Positions 33,190 through 48,400 are shown, counted from the stretch's first letter. The stretch: DNA of 64,000 nt from Syngnathus acus (GCF_901709675.1 NC_051105.1:3587104-3651103), one strand, 5' to 3'. Translations and numbers: made by a program. Notes: generated by a model from the sequence alone, not told the origin.

Positions 33190-33460
33190 GACATTTTACA
33201 GGGAATGTTCTTGTAGCTCGTGGAAGAGACGCGGAGGAGGAAGAGAAGGAGGAGGGAAGGAGGAGGACCTCGGTCGCTGAAATAGCCCTGATAACAAGCG
33301 CCGAACCAGGATACAATTTGTGCCATTTTCCGCAACGTTAAAAAGGCCACATTATAAGCGCGGATTGGATTTAACAATACGTAGATTGTACCCGATGGCC
33401 GGGCGTGATTTAGCTGCTTTTTCTTTTGCGTGATTCATTTATGCATTGTGCTCCTAAACG
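33190..33460 (+). promoter_or_regulatory. GC-rich 5' region of mycbp2 with upstream ORF
   Basis: From about 33.2 kb into intron 1 the sequence is clearly richer in G, C and CpG than the surroundings, as expected for a housekeeping-type promoter. A 7-codon upstream ORF (33441-33464) ends in a TGA that overlaps the two ATGs of the coding start. The transcription start cannot be placed by eye. Confidence 0.5.
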
Positions 33461-36400
33461 ATGATGTGTGCCGCTGCGGCAGCGGCCGCCGCCTGTGGGG
33501 GGATTCTGCCCTCTTCGTCGCCGTCGATAGGGCTGGGAGTCCGGGTCATTTACGGACTAGGAGCCGATCTCTCCACAATTGGGCCGGGCATGGGTCCCTG
33601 TCCGACAACCGGAGCCCAGTCTGACTGTCGGACTCGGTATCAGCTTTTACTGTCAGGGAGAGCCCTGGCGGAAAGATACCGGAGGATTTACACGACTGCC
33701 ATCAACGATAAAGAGCAAGGGATAAATCCAGGAAGGTGAGTGGGGCTATTTGGCTGTTCATGGTTGAGGCTGGCTTGTCATTCGCCGGGCTAGCTTGAAG
33801 CTAACCTTAGCTCAACTTCATATCCCCGGCTCCACACGAATATCCCGAACGAAATGTCATTCATGTCTCGCGGCCTAGTTTTTATTGTTCATGTTGCTGT
33901 CGTATTAGCCTCTAAAATAAATCTAAAAAAGAATCCCAAGGGATGCGCTGTTTTGTGAAGGGGTGGGGGCACTCCCGGTGGGGTCAGCTTGCGATGGTAG
34001 CATTTGGTCCAGGGACTTCCTTAGCCTCTAGGATCCCTGTGTAGCTCTTGTTAGCTTCGTCCAATATCCGCAAAAGAAGGCTCGTTTGGTTGATGGATCT
34101 TTTAGCTGTACATCACAACACTTGTCATTTAACTAACGCCGAGTGGACGATTTAAATGGAACGCACCTTTGGTTCATATTAAAGCCCAAGCTATGCAGCT
34201 ATAAGCTCAGCTGTCATGAAAGAATTTTACACATTTATACCCTAATCGACGTTACCACCACAACGTAAACAGACTAAAAGTGAATAATTATACCAGGAAC
34301 TGTCCAGGATGTACATTGTTACTCGAGTCGTGGCCATACGTGTGTGTTTAGGCCCAACGGCGTCACTATTTCGATCGCTAGCTAGTTAGCCTGCCAGCTA
34401 GCTGGACGTCAACAAACATGGGAGTGTTAGAATCTCCTTGTAAATATTTTTTTTAAGGAGACTCACAGTAATGAGAGTGACACGATAATCCGTCTGTGTG
34501 TTTTTATTTCTTTATCTTTGTTAGGGGGTTAGATCTCAAGTGGCAGTTTTCTTGCCTAAGCGGGTAATAGAGTTACGTCACTTATTGTCAGTCAGGTTGG
34601 AGGAGCTGGGTCATTGCAGCATCCTCCCTCACTCTGCTCTTGTTGATGTCATGAATGTCAGTTTTCAATGAGACTTTTCTTCACCACAAAATTATTTTAC
34701 CGGCACCATGAATAATGGCAAAATATTTGAAGTCAAGAACAAAAACTATATTCTATCTATAGCAGTGTTGGACGGTTAGCGAAGTAGGGCGAAAAGGGAA
34801 GAAAGTAGGAAAAACTTGTAAATGTACTGTAATAATATTATCAAAATATATTGTCGGTGTATACCCAAATTTAAATTTGGTCCCACCCTCTATTTAGAGT
34901 CACCTTCTAATCATAGGAGGTGTTCCTTTACTGTTGTCCTCCCCTCTAAATAGCTGTGCTGGAGGAAAAGTGTCGATATGCATGATCTTTATCAATAAGT
35001 CGGTCATGGTTTCAAGTTCACGTTTTCATTGAGCAAGGCACAAGCAACTTGCCTAAGATATGAATTAAGACTTGGAACGGTGGAAGGGTATGACTCAATC
35101 AGAAAGTGAAATCATTTTTTGTCCCATAGCCACCAGTATTTTCATTTACTTGAGACCAGGGATTTGTGTTATTGACTGTAACTCCATGGTCGCCTCTGGG
35201 GAAAATGAATCGTAAATTAATCAATTATTTGACACCTCCCCCTTCCCTAAAGGAAAACTTATTGTAATGTTACTTGATATCTAATAAATAGCATTGCGGA
35301 CATCAAACTGCTTTAAAAAAAAAAGCACCAGAGCAATGCAAATTTATTGAGTACCAGTATTTGTCAAAATATGGAAGATGCAGTGTGGCGAGAATTCTAA
35401 AAGACTATTGCTGATGTTTTGGGTTGATTTATGTCTTTTTAAATAGCGAAAATCATCATTGTTGTCAACTACAAAGATGATATGCATACCGTATGTTTCC
35501 AAGACCATGATTTTACTGTTAATGTTCTTTTTTGCTGCCATTAAAGCACAAAACATTATCGTCACTGGCGGTGGCACTACAAAGCATCAGCATAATTTCA
35601 TCCTGGCTTTTTATATGCGTAACGCCATTTGAAAGGGTTTTTTATTTTTACACTCATGCTTCAGTGAATATATTTTGTCCGGGCCCATTTCAGTTTTGTA
35701 AAATCTTCTACAGGCCAGAGTAAATGTGTGGAAAAAAATACACATGTTAGACAATTATGAATTGGTGGGGTTGATGTTTTTATTTTTATTTTTTACTCTG
35801 AGATTCTAATACTTGTTTTTAGAATTGCACGGTGGGTCGGATCAAATGCGCTCACAGGCCATATATGGTCCTCCTGTCTTGTAGGTTCCCCATCACTGCT
35901 TGATGGATAATTCTTATGACAGATGATTTCTTTCTTTCAGGGGAAAGAAAGCCTTGAACAAGAAGAAGCTGAAAAGGCGACAAAAGGTGAAGTCCAAAGT
36001 CAAATCGAGGACAAAGGTATTCATGTCAATTGAACAATATGTCGTCAATATGTATGCACAAACAAATCCTTATAATTGCCATAATCAAGTGGAATCCTAC
36101 TGATAAAAATCATGTTTGGCGCCAGACTCCATGTCATCCACAAACGCTGCCAGGGGAGTGCCAAGAGGCACAATACGAAACACACTGCAGAAGGGGGTGG
36201 CTTGGGTGGCTCATCCATGTTAGCGACGGCCTGTTGCCAAGCGACCTGATGTGTTCCGCATCGCCACGGCAACAGTTGCCTGGCTCCAACTCTTCCATCG
36301 AAAGGGGACACCTTGTCTGTACTTGAGGAGGATGGGGGGCGATTTCCTGCCTCACTTTGCAGACTGAACAGGTTTTGTGTGCTCTGTTTATTTTCCTCAA

Positions 36401-39400
36401 GGTCAAACGCAATCTCGTTGACTTCTGGGTTGCTGGGAATGATTGGAAATAGAAACAATCGGTTAAAGGGTCAAACTTTTTTTTTTTTAATTTGTTTGGT
36501 GCTGTTTCCATGTGCCACACGAACACAGTATGATGTGCTGCATCCACTTTTTTTTTTTTTTATCTTGGGCATCCGCTTTGTTTCCACACTGTTTCCTCAA
36601 AGAATGGGGTTAGAGTAGAAATGGGCATGCAGGCATTAAATTGTGGATAGTGTACAGGCAGTCATGTTGGATTTGTCTGTTCGGTGAGTAACCTCGGCCT
36701 GACTGGGAGCTTTCACTGCCATTGTCACGGCAGTTCTCCTCAGGCATTTTGTCAGCCTCTTTGCTTGTGCACACTTTGACCTTAAGCCATGTCTAATATG
36801 ATCGAGTATTGTTTTAGAGCCATCATATTTTGGGGCATCTTTAGGCCAATAAGCTATGAAGTTAGACGAGGAGCTTCAATCAGTCAAGTCATAAACTTGT
36901 CTACAAAAGAAAATGCTTTGCCACTATCTTGTAGCATTTATAGGCAATTTGAAACATTTCTGGGGGATGTTGGGTCTGCTAAAATCCATTATTGCACAAA
37001 GGTACACGCATGCACATAAATTGGTCAATTGTCAGGATTGTTGAGAAAATTCTCAGTATGGCTAGAGACGGCCATATCGAGAACCCAGTCCAACCCAGCG
37101 GCGCCTGGAAAGCGGACTTTAAAACGATGATGATGTTGAGACCCCCAAGTTGTCAAAATGATATTAAAGCGATTTAAAGAGTGGGATGGCCACGATTGCC
37201 ACCAGGGTATTGTGGCAAAAGTTCAATATTTTGACATTTTTGGCAATGTTGGGCTTGTTTTAATAAGTCATTGTCATTTGTTGAGCTAGTTTGAATATCT
37301 AGATACCAAGCATTGTTTTATTCAAAGAATAACATTTGTTTGAATGCTTGATTCTTACAATATTCACACAGTTAAGCAAAAGTGCACTTGTACTCCCATT
37401 TTCTTCGCCTGCTAGTGCCAAAAGCATCATAACTGATTCCAAGTTAATCCCAATAACATCCTCCTCATACACCTCCTCATCTTTCAATGGCCAACTGAGC
37501 GAGGCGTCTACTTAATATGCATTTTGAATTATTTGAAGATGTGTGATATATACATTGTCTAATCAGACTTCTGGTGATGAATAGATCACGTTAAAAGAAA
37601 CACTTTATTATTTATTATATACAATTTAGCACTGCAGGCTGGATTACATCTGCAACATTATATTAATTGTGAAAAAAAAGTGTCTATAAATACAAAAGTG
37701 GCTTCAATGGCACAATTGTAGTGTAAACTCTGTCAACAAGAGCTGCTCAAATAACTGGAAAACATTTCACATTTTGAAAAGTGAGTCTTTGATTAATTAG
37801 ATCCCCCAAGACTGAATGTGTTTTCATGGAATTGTCACAGGAGGACTGAGCAGATACAGTCAACATGTGTCGGGGTAGGTATAGTGAAAGATAGTGACAA
37901 CCAGCCACAGTTAAGAACCTAAACTAAAATGTCTTTCAAAGATGGAAAGAAAGAAAAAAAGCGAAGAGACTTTTGTTTTTTTACTTAAAGCAAATGACAG
38001 TGTTGCCATGTGATCGTTGCTGTTCCCGGTGGTGTCATGTGTTTGGACACATGTCTTTCTCAAGATGCGGCTAAAATTAAACGTTAATTGCAAATGATTC
38101 AACCGAATATCCTCAGTGAACTGAAGAAAATTTGAAATCTAATACATTTGAATATCACAAGCATGAGGTACAAATCTGACCAAAATATTTTGGGAAATGC
38201 GTTGAAGTCCAGTATGTCATTTAGGATACAATTGAGATCAACATGCAATAGGTGAAAAGCTACAATGAAGAGAAACTAAAAAAAAAAAAAAAATCTGTCT
38301 CTTTGTTGCTCGGAAGTCACCCGTTCAGTTTCATCAGAGGTTTGTTTTCTACAGAATCTTTCTGACTGAACTTGACGGAATGTTCTGGCAGTCAGTCAGG
38401 ATTCTTGGACTGTAGTTGTATCTTTCGTTTTCGTTCACATGAAGCTTGGCAGAAACAATGGAGGAAACAGCACCTGATTCACAGTCAAAAGAGGCCTGAT
38501 ACTCATGACCTCACATTTATTCTATGTTCACTGATAACAAAAGCAAAGTCATGTACTGTCAGCCTACAAGAGCCCCACAACAAACTTCAAAAAATGTTTG
38601 TGTTTTATTTTGTTCGATATCTACTACTACGACACTAACCAACCTCAACATAGCATTGTAGAGCCTGAATTGAGAAGTTGTGAGTTGTTTGTCGAACTCA
38701 AGGTTGGTCACTTGTTTTCGGTGAACATTTTTAGCACTTGAGCATATTAAGAACAATAAAAAAATAGAATAAAATAAAATAAATAAATAAATAAGAATCT
38801 GTGCATCTACGAGACAAATCACAATTGTATTTCATCCTCAATTCCGCATCTTTTATTGTTTTTAACATGAGCCTCTTAACTGTGTGTGACAGTTAACAAT
38901 GTTACATACTGGAATGTTACTTAAACGTTGCGTACTCTTAATGAAGATTTTATGAGATGACCGTTTGGCCCTGGAATGGACTATTTCCTGTGGAAAATGT
39001 CGTTGACCAGCATCCCAAAAATGATGGACAAACATCCGCTGCTTTCAAAATTTCTCTTCTATTATACAAAGTCCCATTTTCAGCATGGGGTTTGTATTAC
39101 ATGCCTTCTCCTCTTTAAATGTACACTAAAGGCTACAGGCAAGAGAGCAGCAGACTCCCTGCTCAATGGAGCTAATATCTTCCCTGTTGCTTTGAGCTCA
39201 GTATGAATGACCTCGTCCCAACCCCCTGCTCCTTCCTCCTCCTCCGAAACAGATGACATCACCTCCTGTGATGGGCAATAAGAGGCAGTGGCGATCGATC
39301 ATTGAACCTCCTCTTCTCTCGGGGTCGGGGCTAAAAATGCTGCCTCAATGGAGAAAGCCAAACGTTTAGCGAACTCATCCTGATTATTATTTGATGGACA

Positions 39401-42400
39401 CTCTTAGATGTACCTCATGCCGCTTCTGTTACACCCTGCTGCTTCAAATGTCTTCCAAATCAACATTTTTGGGGGGAATTTTTACACTCCCCAGACACAT
39501 CAAGTGCTGCCTCCATTAAATGTCCAATTGCAAACTGCATGTACAACGTGTATACAAATAAAATCACCAGTGAATCCCTCTTAGTTAAAAACTCATTCTT
39601 CTTATAAATTAATCCAAATAATAAAAAAAATACTGTGGTGCCTTGACATGATGACCAGTGACCGGTTTTGTGAGGTATGAGCCATCTATTAGCCAAATGC
39701 TTTGACTTGTGAGTGCAAGCTTTAATGACCGTCTCAATTATGGTGGCAGGTCAAGTCATTTAATTTCGCAAAAACTGTGGCCTTTCGGCAGATATAATTA
39801 GAACCTATTTTTCATGAAAGAGGCTGTTGTTCAAACTGTTGCGTATTTAATGTCAACGTAGGAACAAAATCCCTTTGGCTCACCAGCATATGTGGTGTTG
39901 TTGTTGTTACACTTTAAGCAAAGCACTTTAAGCTCCACAAACACATTTTGCAGGCATATATTCTTTATCCTTTGTGCAGAACAACCATTGCCAACAAATG
40001 CCAACAATTCTCTTTTGTCACTTTGGCTCCCACAGACGGAGAGTTTTGATGGCACCCTCTGCGTGCCCGACATCAAGCTGCACAGCAACCCGTCCGCATT
40101 CAACGTTTACTGCAACGTGCGCCACTGCGTGCTGGAATGGCAGCAGAGGGAGGCCTCCTTGGCCCTGGCCTCCAGGAGTTCGGTGCAAAGCGGAGACTCG
40201 GACAGTGAGGAGGAGGAGGAGTACCGGGAGCCAGCCGTCAAGCTGCCCAAGGTAAGGATCTCAAATGAGCAGTCTTTATTGATTGCTCTAAGTTTGCAAA
40301 TGGAAGATTATACAAACTCGTAACAGTGATTTGAAAAGTATACGACCAGAGGATATTTCCTACATGGAATGATGATCTAATGGATTAAGTAAAAGTCTTT
40401 TAATATTCTGATAGGTCTTTTTAGTTTGGCCTGAAAGTTAATTCAAAATTTAAGAATGCACATTCTAACTAGGTCAGGTCTTCAGTTCAGATTTCTCTGT
40501 GTCCATAGATCATCGGCATCGGCCTGTGTGGGGTCTTTGAGCTGATAAAGGAGACGCGCTTCTCGCACCCCTCGCTATGCCTGCGCAGTCTACAGGCCTT
40601 GTTGGACATGCTGCAGGGGCAACAGCCTGAGGGCTTCCAGACTGAGCCTCCCGACGTGCTGGGTGAGGAGTGTGCACCCAAATCGCTCTCATTGATGTTT
40701 GAGGAAAAAAGTCTGTTTTGTATTGATACAAAGTGTGTGTATCGACCTTGTGCTGTAACTGTATGCCACTGGGGCACCTAAGGTGTATCTATAAATTCTG
40801 TCTTGTACTTTTTTTAAACCACATTTTGTGATTGGACTTCATCTTATGTTTCAATGATTCAATAGAGTGAATCGATTAAGATTTTTCTGCTCCTTCATTT
40901 CTAATAATAATTGAATACATGTTATTCCTCAGAGTCCCTTTTCCAGCTGCTGCTGGAGACCACGGTCCGAAGCACGGGCCCCAATGACCCGACGGGACAG
41001 GCTATCACTGCCCTGTCCTGCGCTTGCCTCTTCAGCCTGGTGGTATCCTGGGGGGACACCGGCAAGATTCTGCAGGCCGTCTCCGCCATCCTCACCAACA
41101 ATGGCAGCCACGCTTGTCAGACGATACAGGTGACTTACTAATATGTTAGTAAATATAATGTCAATCAGTTTGTGCTTCATGATGAAATGCTGCAATCCAA
41201 TTCATTGTGCTGGTCCTTCTGGTGTGCCCGCCATGGTCGATGGTTCGTATAATACAAGCAGACACAAATGAAGAAGCACAGTATTTCTACTACTACGACT
41301 AGTACGACGACTGCTGTTAGTGACTCAGTGAGATTGCTGTAGTATTAGTCATTTTTCATATATTTTTATATTATGTCTACATGTGTTGCCTCACCATTTG
41401 TATTTAAGTATCCATTACCTCTAATGACCATTGATGCTAACCGTTAGCACATCAATAGGTTTTCACATTGTTAGCATGAAGATGATCAGACTCTCCAGAG
41501 GCAAAGCAATATGGTTGTTTTAAATACACAATGTGAATTATCTTTGTCAGTAAAGCACTGGGAGTGACATAAACAGCTTGTAGCCTGTTTTTTGATGACT
41601 TATTAAAATTTTGACAAACGTCTGAAGTTAGATGGATTGAGTTCACTACCACCAGACAGCACTTGTATTTCAAGTTTGTGCTCACAAGTCAAAGCAAAAC
41701 AATCAGCTTCAGGGTGGCTTCTTTCTCAATATTCTAAAATTGCATCACTCGTATTTCAAGGTACTGCTGTTGTTTGGAAACATGCATTTCGTTCACCAGA
41801 AGCAGTGAGGAAGTGTAGGTTCGTTTACAAGTTATTTTACGGGAGACAGTGCGCCTCCTTCATGCATTTAATTTAAGCAATGTGGACAGTCCAAATTAAG
41901 TTTGGCAAAATGCCAGGCGTCTTGCAGTCCCCTCCACTAATTAGTTTACCCTTCCCGATGACTTTTTCTGTTCTGCCAAGTCACCGGTCCTCGTTTTCTT
42001 TCCCTTTATTGCCTTCGATAGTAGCTGTCCCTCTGTCTGGCTTCCTCCCACATTCTAAATACATGCATCACTGAAGACTGTAAATTGTCTGTAGGTGTGA
42101 GTGGGAATGGTTGTAGCCTGCAATTGACACGAGGCCAGTCCAGGTTGTACCCCTGGCTTAGCTGTGATTGGCCAGCACTCAAGAAAATAGGTGGATGGAT
42201 TCCTAATGACGTCTTCCATCTGCAGTTGAATAAATAAACCCCCCTCCCCCCCCCCAGCCACTATCTGCGGTATTCACTCTCACTGGCTTTACTCCTGATG
42301 TTCTAATGTTCAATGTTTAAAAAATATATTTTTTTTTAAATCTGCTGATTTAATTATTAGATTGGCACCAAGTAGAACACAAACTCAATTTTAAGATTCA

Positions 42401-45400
42401 TGTTAAATTTGTGTTTAATTTAAAATGCCTTTGCTGCAGTTGATAGAGTCTGATGACATCAATCAATATTGAGCGTTAATATATTCAAGACAGATCCCCC
42501 CCCAATTAGATTGTGTAGATTTACACTATAAAGTGACAGTTTGCAGTTTACAGACTACAAGCAGTGTTTTTCCTGCTTCTTTTTTTTTTTTCTATTTTTC
42601 TGACAAGACTGAGTCATCACAGAGGCAGGCTGGCGAGAAGTGTGTGCCTCTGCGCACTGCACGTTTGTGTTTGTGTGTGATATAACCGCCACGGTAATGA
42701 GATGTTGAGCTCAATGAGATGAGGGAAAACTCACACTGCAGGTCGTAATACTATTTAAACGAGTCATCAGCAGCGCCAGAAGCGTCATTTGCTTCCCATA
42801 ATAACTCCCCATAACGTCTGTAAAAGAGCCAATGTAGTGTCTTCTTTAAGCTTTACTTACACATGTGATTCCCCTAGGTGCCCACCATATTGAACGCCCT
42901 GCAGAGGAGCGTGCAGGCCGTTTTGGTGGGAAAGATCCAAATCCAGGACTGGTTTGGGAACGGCATTAAACGTGCGGCATTGATGAACAAATGGGTGCTG
43001 AAAGGCGTGACCATCGACGAGGATGAGCGCTGTCTCCTCCAGACTGACGGCTCCTTTCTCTACCTGCTCTGCAAGGACGGACTTTATAAAGTGGGCTCGG
43101 GGTACAGCGGCACTGTCAGAGTACGTGACACTGAAAATTAATTCCGCAGTTAAAATAAATCAATAAAATAAATATGTACCGTATTTTCCGGACTATAAGG
43201 CGCACCGGACTATAAGGCGCACCTTCAATGAAGGGCCCATTTTAAAACTTTGTCCTTATATAAGGCGCACCATTAATGCATCATGTCAGATTTTTAATCC
43301 AAATCAAATCATTCTCCATTTTATCTTTTTTATTTCAACTTTCAACGCAACAAATTACTTTATAATCACAAAATAATGATCCATAGTCTTTTTGATTCAT
43401 GATTCATAGTCTTCAGCGGGCCACTTATGATTGATTTCATGACACAATGCTTCGGGCCAGTTTAAATTTAGGAATTTGGTCCATATATAAGGCGCACCGG
43501 ACTGTAAGGCGCACTGTCGGCTTTTGAGAAAATTTTAGGTGCGCCTTATAGTCCGGAAAATACAGGATGTATATGTGTGTGTGTAGTATGTGTATATACG
43601 TATATGTAGTGTGTGTATGGAAAATTTCATATGCCTTTATTAAAATTGTCTGAAATTCAAATATAGTTATTCCCTTTTAAAAAAACATTAATTGCTGGCC
43701 AGTGTGTGGTCTTTTTTTAACTGATGTATAATTTATTCATCTTTTTCTCAGGGTCACGTTTACAATTCCACATCCCGCATCAGGAATCGCACAGAGAAGA
43801 GATCATGGCTGGGCTTCGCGCAAGTAATTTGAACTCCTCATTTTAACTCAGCAATTGCATATTGGACTATTAAATGGTTTCAGATAAAACGCACAAAAAT
43901 TACCGTAAAGCCTACATTGGTGCAAATTGTTTTGTGAGTACAGATGAGTAGCGCATTGTCTTGTCCCTTTAGGGCTACTTGTTGTACCGGGACACAGGTA
44001 ACCACAGTATGTCGGCCATCAAGCTCAATCCTGAGACACTGGAGCCTGAGGGGGCTGTCACCATGCCAGGTGCTTACAGAGTATTACTTTTATAGCACTT
44101 TATATCTAGCTATGTTTGTTTTTAAAGTATCCTATAAATAAAGTTTCGTTGAGTTTATCATGCTGCAGTATGCATTATATATTCTGATCGTTTTTTTGAC
44201 CTTTTTTGACCTCTCGTCATCATCGACGCAAGATTGATTAAAGGTGCACAAGCCATAGATAGTATTTACAGTTTTATTCCTCTGTCCAGGTCAACACTCG
44301 GATGGACAGAACATACTCTTCACAGACGGAGAGCACATCAACCAAATAGCAGCCTGCAAAGATGTGAGTCTTAAGTTATTTTCATGGGAATTCCTCAACA
44401 ACCAGGCATACCTAATGACTATTCTGAATTATTCTGAATTATTTTTAATTCCCCAGCAGTTCAAAATGCTTTACATTCCCACAAAGCCTCTTCTCGACTA
44501 ATGCTGTCACTTATACCGAGTGAGCTGCGCTTTCGTGTAGCGCAGCATGGCAATGAAGGGTCGTGCTTGCATATTCGCCAGAGTTTAATGTCACAATCTA
44601 TCTGCATAAGCACATAAGAACTGCGCTTGGGATTCAGGTGGGGGGGAGGGGCCTATGTGAAATCCATATAAAACTGCCATTGCCGACAAGGGAGCAGCTT
44701 AGCGGGAAGGAAATCAAGAGAGCTTCTGCGCATATGGTGTATTATTTTTTATATCCCTTGTTGCCTGCCAAATGTTGATGGTCTACTGAGATTTAATGCC
44801 ATTAGTACAGGCACAGAGCTGTGTTTTATGCTATAGATTTGATTAATAATGCTTCAGCACAAAGGCTGAAAGGAAGATTTCAAAGCACAAACACATATTG
44901 CAGATAGTATCAAATAACAGGTGGAAACTTCTCATGGCCACAATTAAGCAATTTGATATTTTTGACATTGGCTAATACACAATAAATAAACTCATTATCA
45001 TACGCATCAATTCAAGCAGTACCTATAAAATGTAAGACGTGTTTTTTTTCTTAATGTGTCATGCATCTTCAAAGCATTAGTCGTTTTATTTTACTGTTTT
45101 TATTTTTTGAACACAGCGTATCCTAGGTCAAGGATGTTCTTGTGTGGTGTCTCTTTAGCAGGATGGTTTTGTGGTGCGCATCTACACTATGAGCTCAGAC
45201 CCGAGCCTGCAGCAGGAACTGCAGCTGAAACTGGCAAGGAAGTGTCTGCACGCCTGCGGCATCTCCCTCTTTGACCTCGAGAAGGATCTGCACATCATCA
45301 GTGAGTGATGCTAAATGGACATGGTGTTTTTTTTCCAAAGAAACATTATTTTCTCATATAGCGGCTGGAGGCGAAGAGCGCCGAGTTGCTCGACGATCGA

Positions 45401-48400
45401 AAGCACTACGTCGGTGCTTATTTCTTTTTTCAACTGCTTTTTAGAATAATATGAAACAATATTGCTTACGATGTGTAACCATGGATGCACATATTGTAGA
45501 GCACTTCCACATCAAAATGCGAATTGGATATAAAAATGTAAGATCATCATCATAATATCTTTTTACACACTGACACATCACACAAGACTATTATAATGAC
45601 ATTTAAACACCCCACACTGAAATAATAAGAAAAAAACTAAAAGTTAAACACTCAAAAGAAAAAGTATTGTTAAACAGTCAAATATTCTACCTGGAATTCA
45701 ATTTTTTTTATGGTTGTAAGCAAGTAACCAAAAGTGAACTTATTATATTCAGAATTAGTTTTTTGAAATGAATCTGTTATTGGAATTGTATTCTACCAAA
45801 TATAGGAATTGGTACTGACTTTGTAAAATCCACATCGAGTTGGGTCATAATGATAAAAAAGAGAATAATAAGTGAGATTCCTATTCTGCCCAGGGATCTT
45901 ACACCGACCGGTAAGACTGCTTACTGGGATTCATTTGCTTCTCTGTTGGTGCTGCTGTTTTGGTTAGCAGGATATTTCAAGTCATATAAAAAGTGGGTGA
46001 ACGACAGCAACTATTAACTGATTAACTAATTACAGCCCAAATCAAGTGTTTTTCTTAATGTGAATAAGAAGACATCTGTTTGAAGGAGGCCTTCATTTGT
46101 CTTAGACGTATGGCGACCAAGTGGAGCGTATAGCTTATTTGATTGCTCTACAAATAAATAATACTTGTTTGAAGATAGATTAGAATAAGATAGAGGTCTC
46201 TTTGAGCTGAGGGGATTTGTTTACTCAAGCAAATGCCGCCCATTAATATCTCTTGATGCTAAGTATTAATAAGAGTAGAGGCCACTTTTTAAGAAAATGC
46301 AACACTGTGTACTTGTAGTCTGTGTATGTTGGTCAGAAAGTATCCTATCTCCATGAGACCATAACTCAAAACCCCGTGTTGATCTCACAGGCACAGGCTT
46401 TGATGAGGAGGCGGCGTTGCTTGGAGCTGGCAGGGAATTTGCGCTGATGAAAACTGCCTCTGGGAAGGTGAGCGTGAATATCCTGTATTTTTGAAGTCAC
46501 ACACTCACTGTCCACCATCATTCAGTCCACTCACACCATCTAAGAGCGATAAATTGATTTGAGCGACGCACATTCCTTGCTATTCTGGCCCTTATTTAGT
46601 GGCTGAATTACAATAGATGCGTGTGTACCTAATGTTACAGGGGATCAAGTGTCGTAGAAACAAGCTTTTGTCATACAAACACAAGCCCATGCCAAGTATG
46701 TTGTCAGGCAGCGGTGTGTGCAGGGCGTACTTTGTTGCTTTTTTGCCGTGGGTGTGACTCAGAGTGAGGCCTTGCCAGATAACAAGAGGAAGCCACTTTG
46801 CTTGTTGATCATTTTTTTGGACCTGGTTGGACTAGTGTTGCTTCGTCTGGCAACACTGCTAAGTACTGTTACTGGAGGCTTAAACAGTACCGTATTTTCC
46901 GCACTATAAGGCGCACCGGATTATAAGGCGCACCTTCAATGAATGGCCCATTTTAAAACTTTGTCCATATATAAGATGTATACATTTGGCCTGCGGGCCG
47001 GACTTTGGACATGCCTGCTGTAGTGGCTCAATATTGGTCCATATATAAGGCGCACCTGATTATAAGGCGCACTGTCGGCTTTTGAGAAAATTGGAGGGTT
47101 TTAGGTGCGCCTTATAGTGTGGAAAATACGGTACTCTGTTCTCAGACCTCTGTATGTTGGCCACAAACTCGAGTCCTGAATTCATTTCTGTATAAATTTA
47201 GTAACACTACCTTCTTCCTTCATCCTCCCATGTCAGATCTACTACACTGGAAAGTATCAAAGCCTGGGCATAAAGCAAGGAGGACCTTCCGCTGGCAAAT
47301 GGGTGGAACTTCCTGTTACGAAATCTCCCAAGATCCTTCAGTTCTCCGTCGGCCACGACGGCTCCCACGCATTGTTAGTGGCCGAAGACGGAAGCGTCTT
47401 CTTCACCGGTTCCGCAAGCAAAGGAGAAGATGGAGAGTCCAGTACGAGACATCCACATTTATGTCGTTACGGCTCATATTGCAAGCTAACACAATTCAAT
47501 TAATGTGTCATTTCCTTCGACACCCCGCGCAGCTAAAAGCCGGCGACAACCCAAACCCTACAAGCCCAAGAAGATGATCAAATTAGAGACCAAGATGGCA
47601 GTGTACACGGCGTGCAACAACGGCAGCAGCAGCATCGTCACCAAAGACGGCGAGCTGTACATGTTTGGAAAGGACGCCATTTACAGCGACAGCACTTGTT
47701 AGTTCATCTTTCATAAAAATGTCGTTGAATCCTCAAAGTGAAATGTCCCTATAAATGAGCAAGTTGTATTTCAACTAATTTTCTGGGAAAATAGTTGTGC
47801 ACTTATTAATTCCACAAATACAGTGGAACATCAAATTACAAATTGGTGACCCTGTTCGCTAACTGAAACGATCATAAATCAAGGTAATGTTTCTCATTAA
47901 ATGAATGGAAATGTAATTAATCAGAAGTCACCCACAATCGTGAAATGTCTTGTTTTGAACTCAGTAGGTTCAACTCTCCAATGTTTATTTAACCCACAGT
48001 GTTCTTATTAATTCTCACATTTGACCATCACCACCATCTGCTCTCCACAGGCCAGGTGACCGATTTGAAAGGCCACGTTGTGACCCAGGTTGCAATGGGA
48101 AAGGCCCACACGTGCGTCCTGACCAAGAGCGGGGAGGTGTGGACGTTTGGTGTGAACAACAAGGGCCAGTGTGGCAGAGACACAGGGGCCATGAGCCAAG
48201 CTGGGAAAGGTGAGCAAAATAAAACCATCAAATTAAAAAAATATATGTTTGCATTTTTGTGGGTCAAACATGGAGAGAAGCATAAATGTAAGAAAGATGT
48301 CTATCCATTTTTCCCCGTCATAGAAGTAATATTTGATTGGCAGTTGGGAGGTGAGCGTGGTTTCATTGCATTTGGCCGACAGGCCCACACTGTTTCCGAT

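Larger units (their letters stand above)
27053..33440. other. scel upstream and scel-mycbp2 intergenic region
   Basis: About 6.4 kb without a recognised coding frame. It holds the scel first intron, a candidate scel promoter near 28.9 kb, a palindromic minisatellite at 30845-31296, SINE copies at 31625-31868 and 32130-32438, and the mycbp2 promoter region, which becomes GC-rich from about 33.2 kb. The two genes are head to head here, as in human. Frames up to 139 codons are without family resemblance. Confidence 0.45.
33461..45300 (+). other. mycbp2: mycbp2 N-terminal region (exons 1-10, residues 1-514)
   Basis: Exon 1 encodes an Ala/Gly/Pro-rich, poorly conserved start followed by the conserved [20 protein letters not shown]. 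Exon 2 is short and almost wholly basic ([18 protein letters not shown]), likely a nuclear-localisation-like or nucleic-acid-binding patch. Exon 3 carries [20 protein letters not shown] and an acidic SDSEEEEEY stretch. Introns 1 (2.2 kb) and 2 (4.0 kb) are the longest in the visible part. Exons 4-10 form a helical, conserved block before the RCC1-like repeats. Confidence 0.85.

Noticed and set aside
36030-36547. Overlapping 98-137 codon frames in mycbp2 intron 2
   Set aside because: Frames on both strands overlap one another, show no family resemblance and lie in a normal intron.
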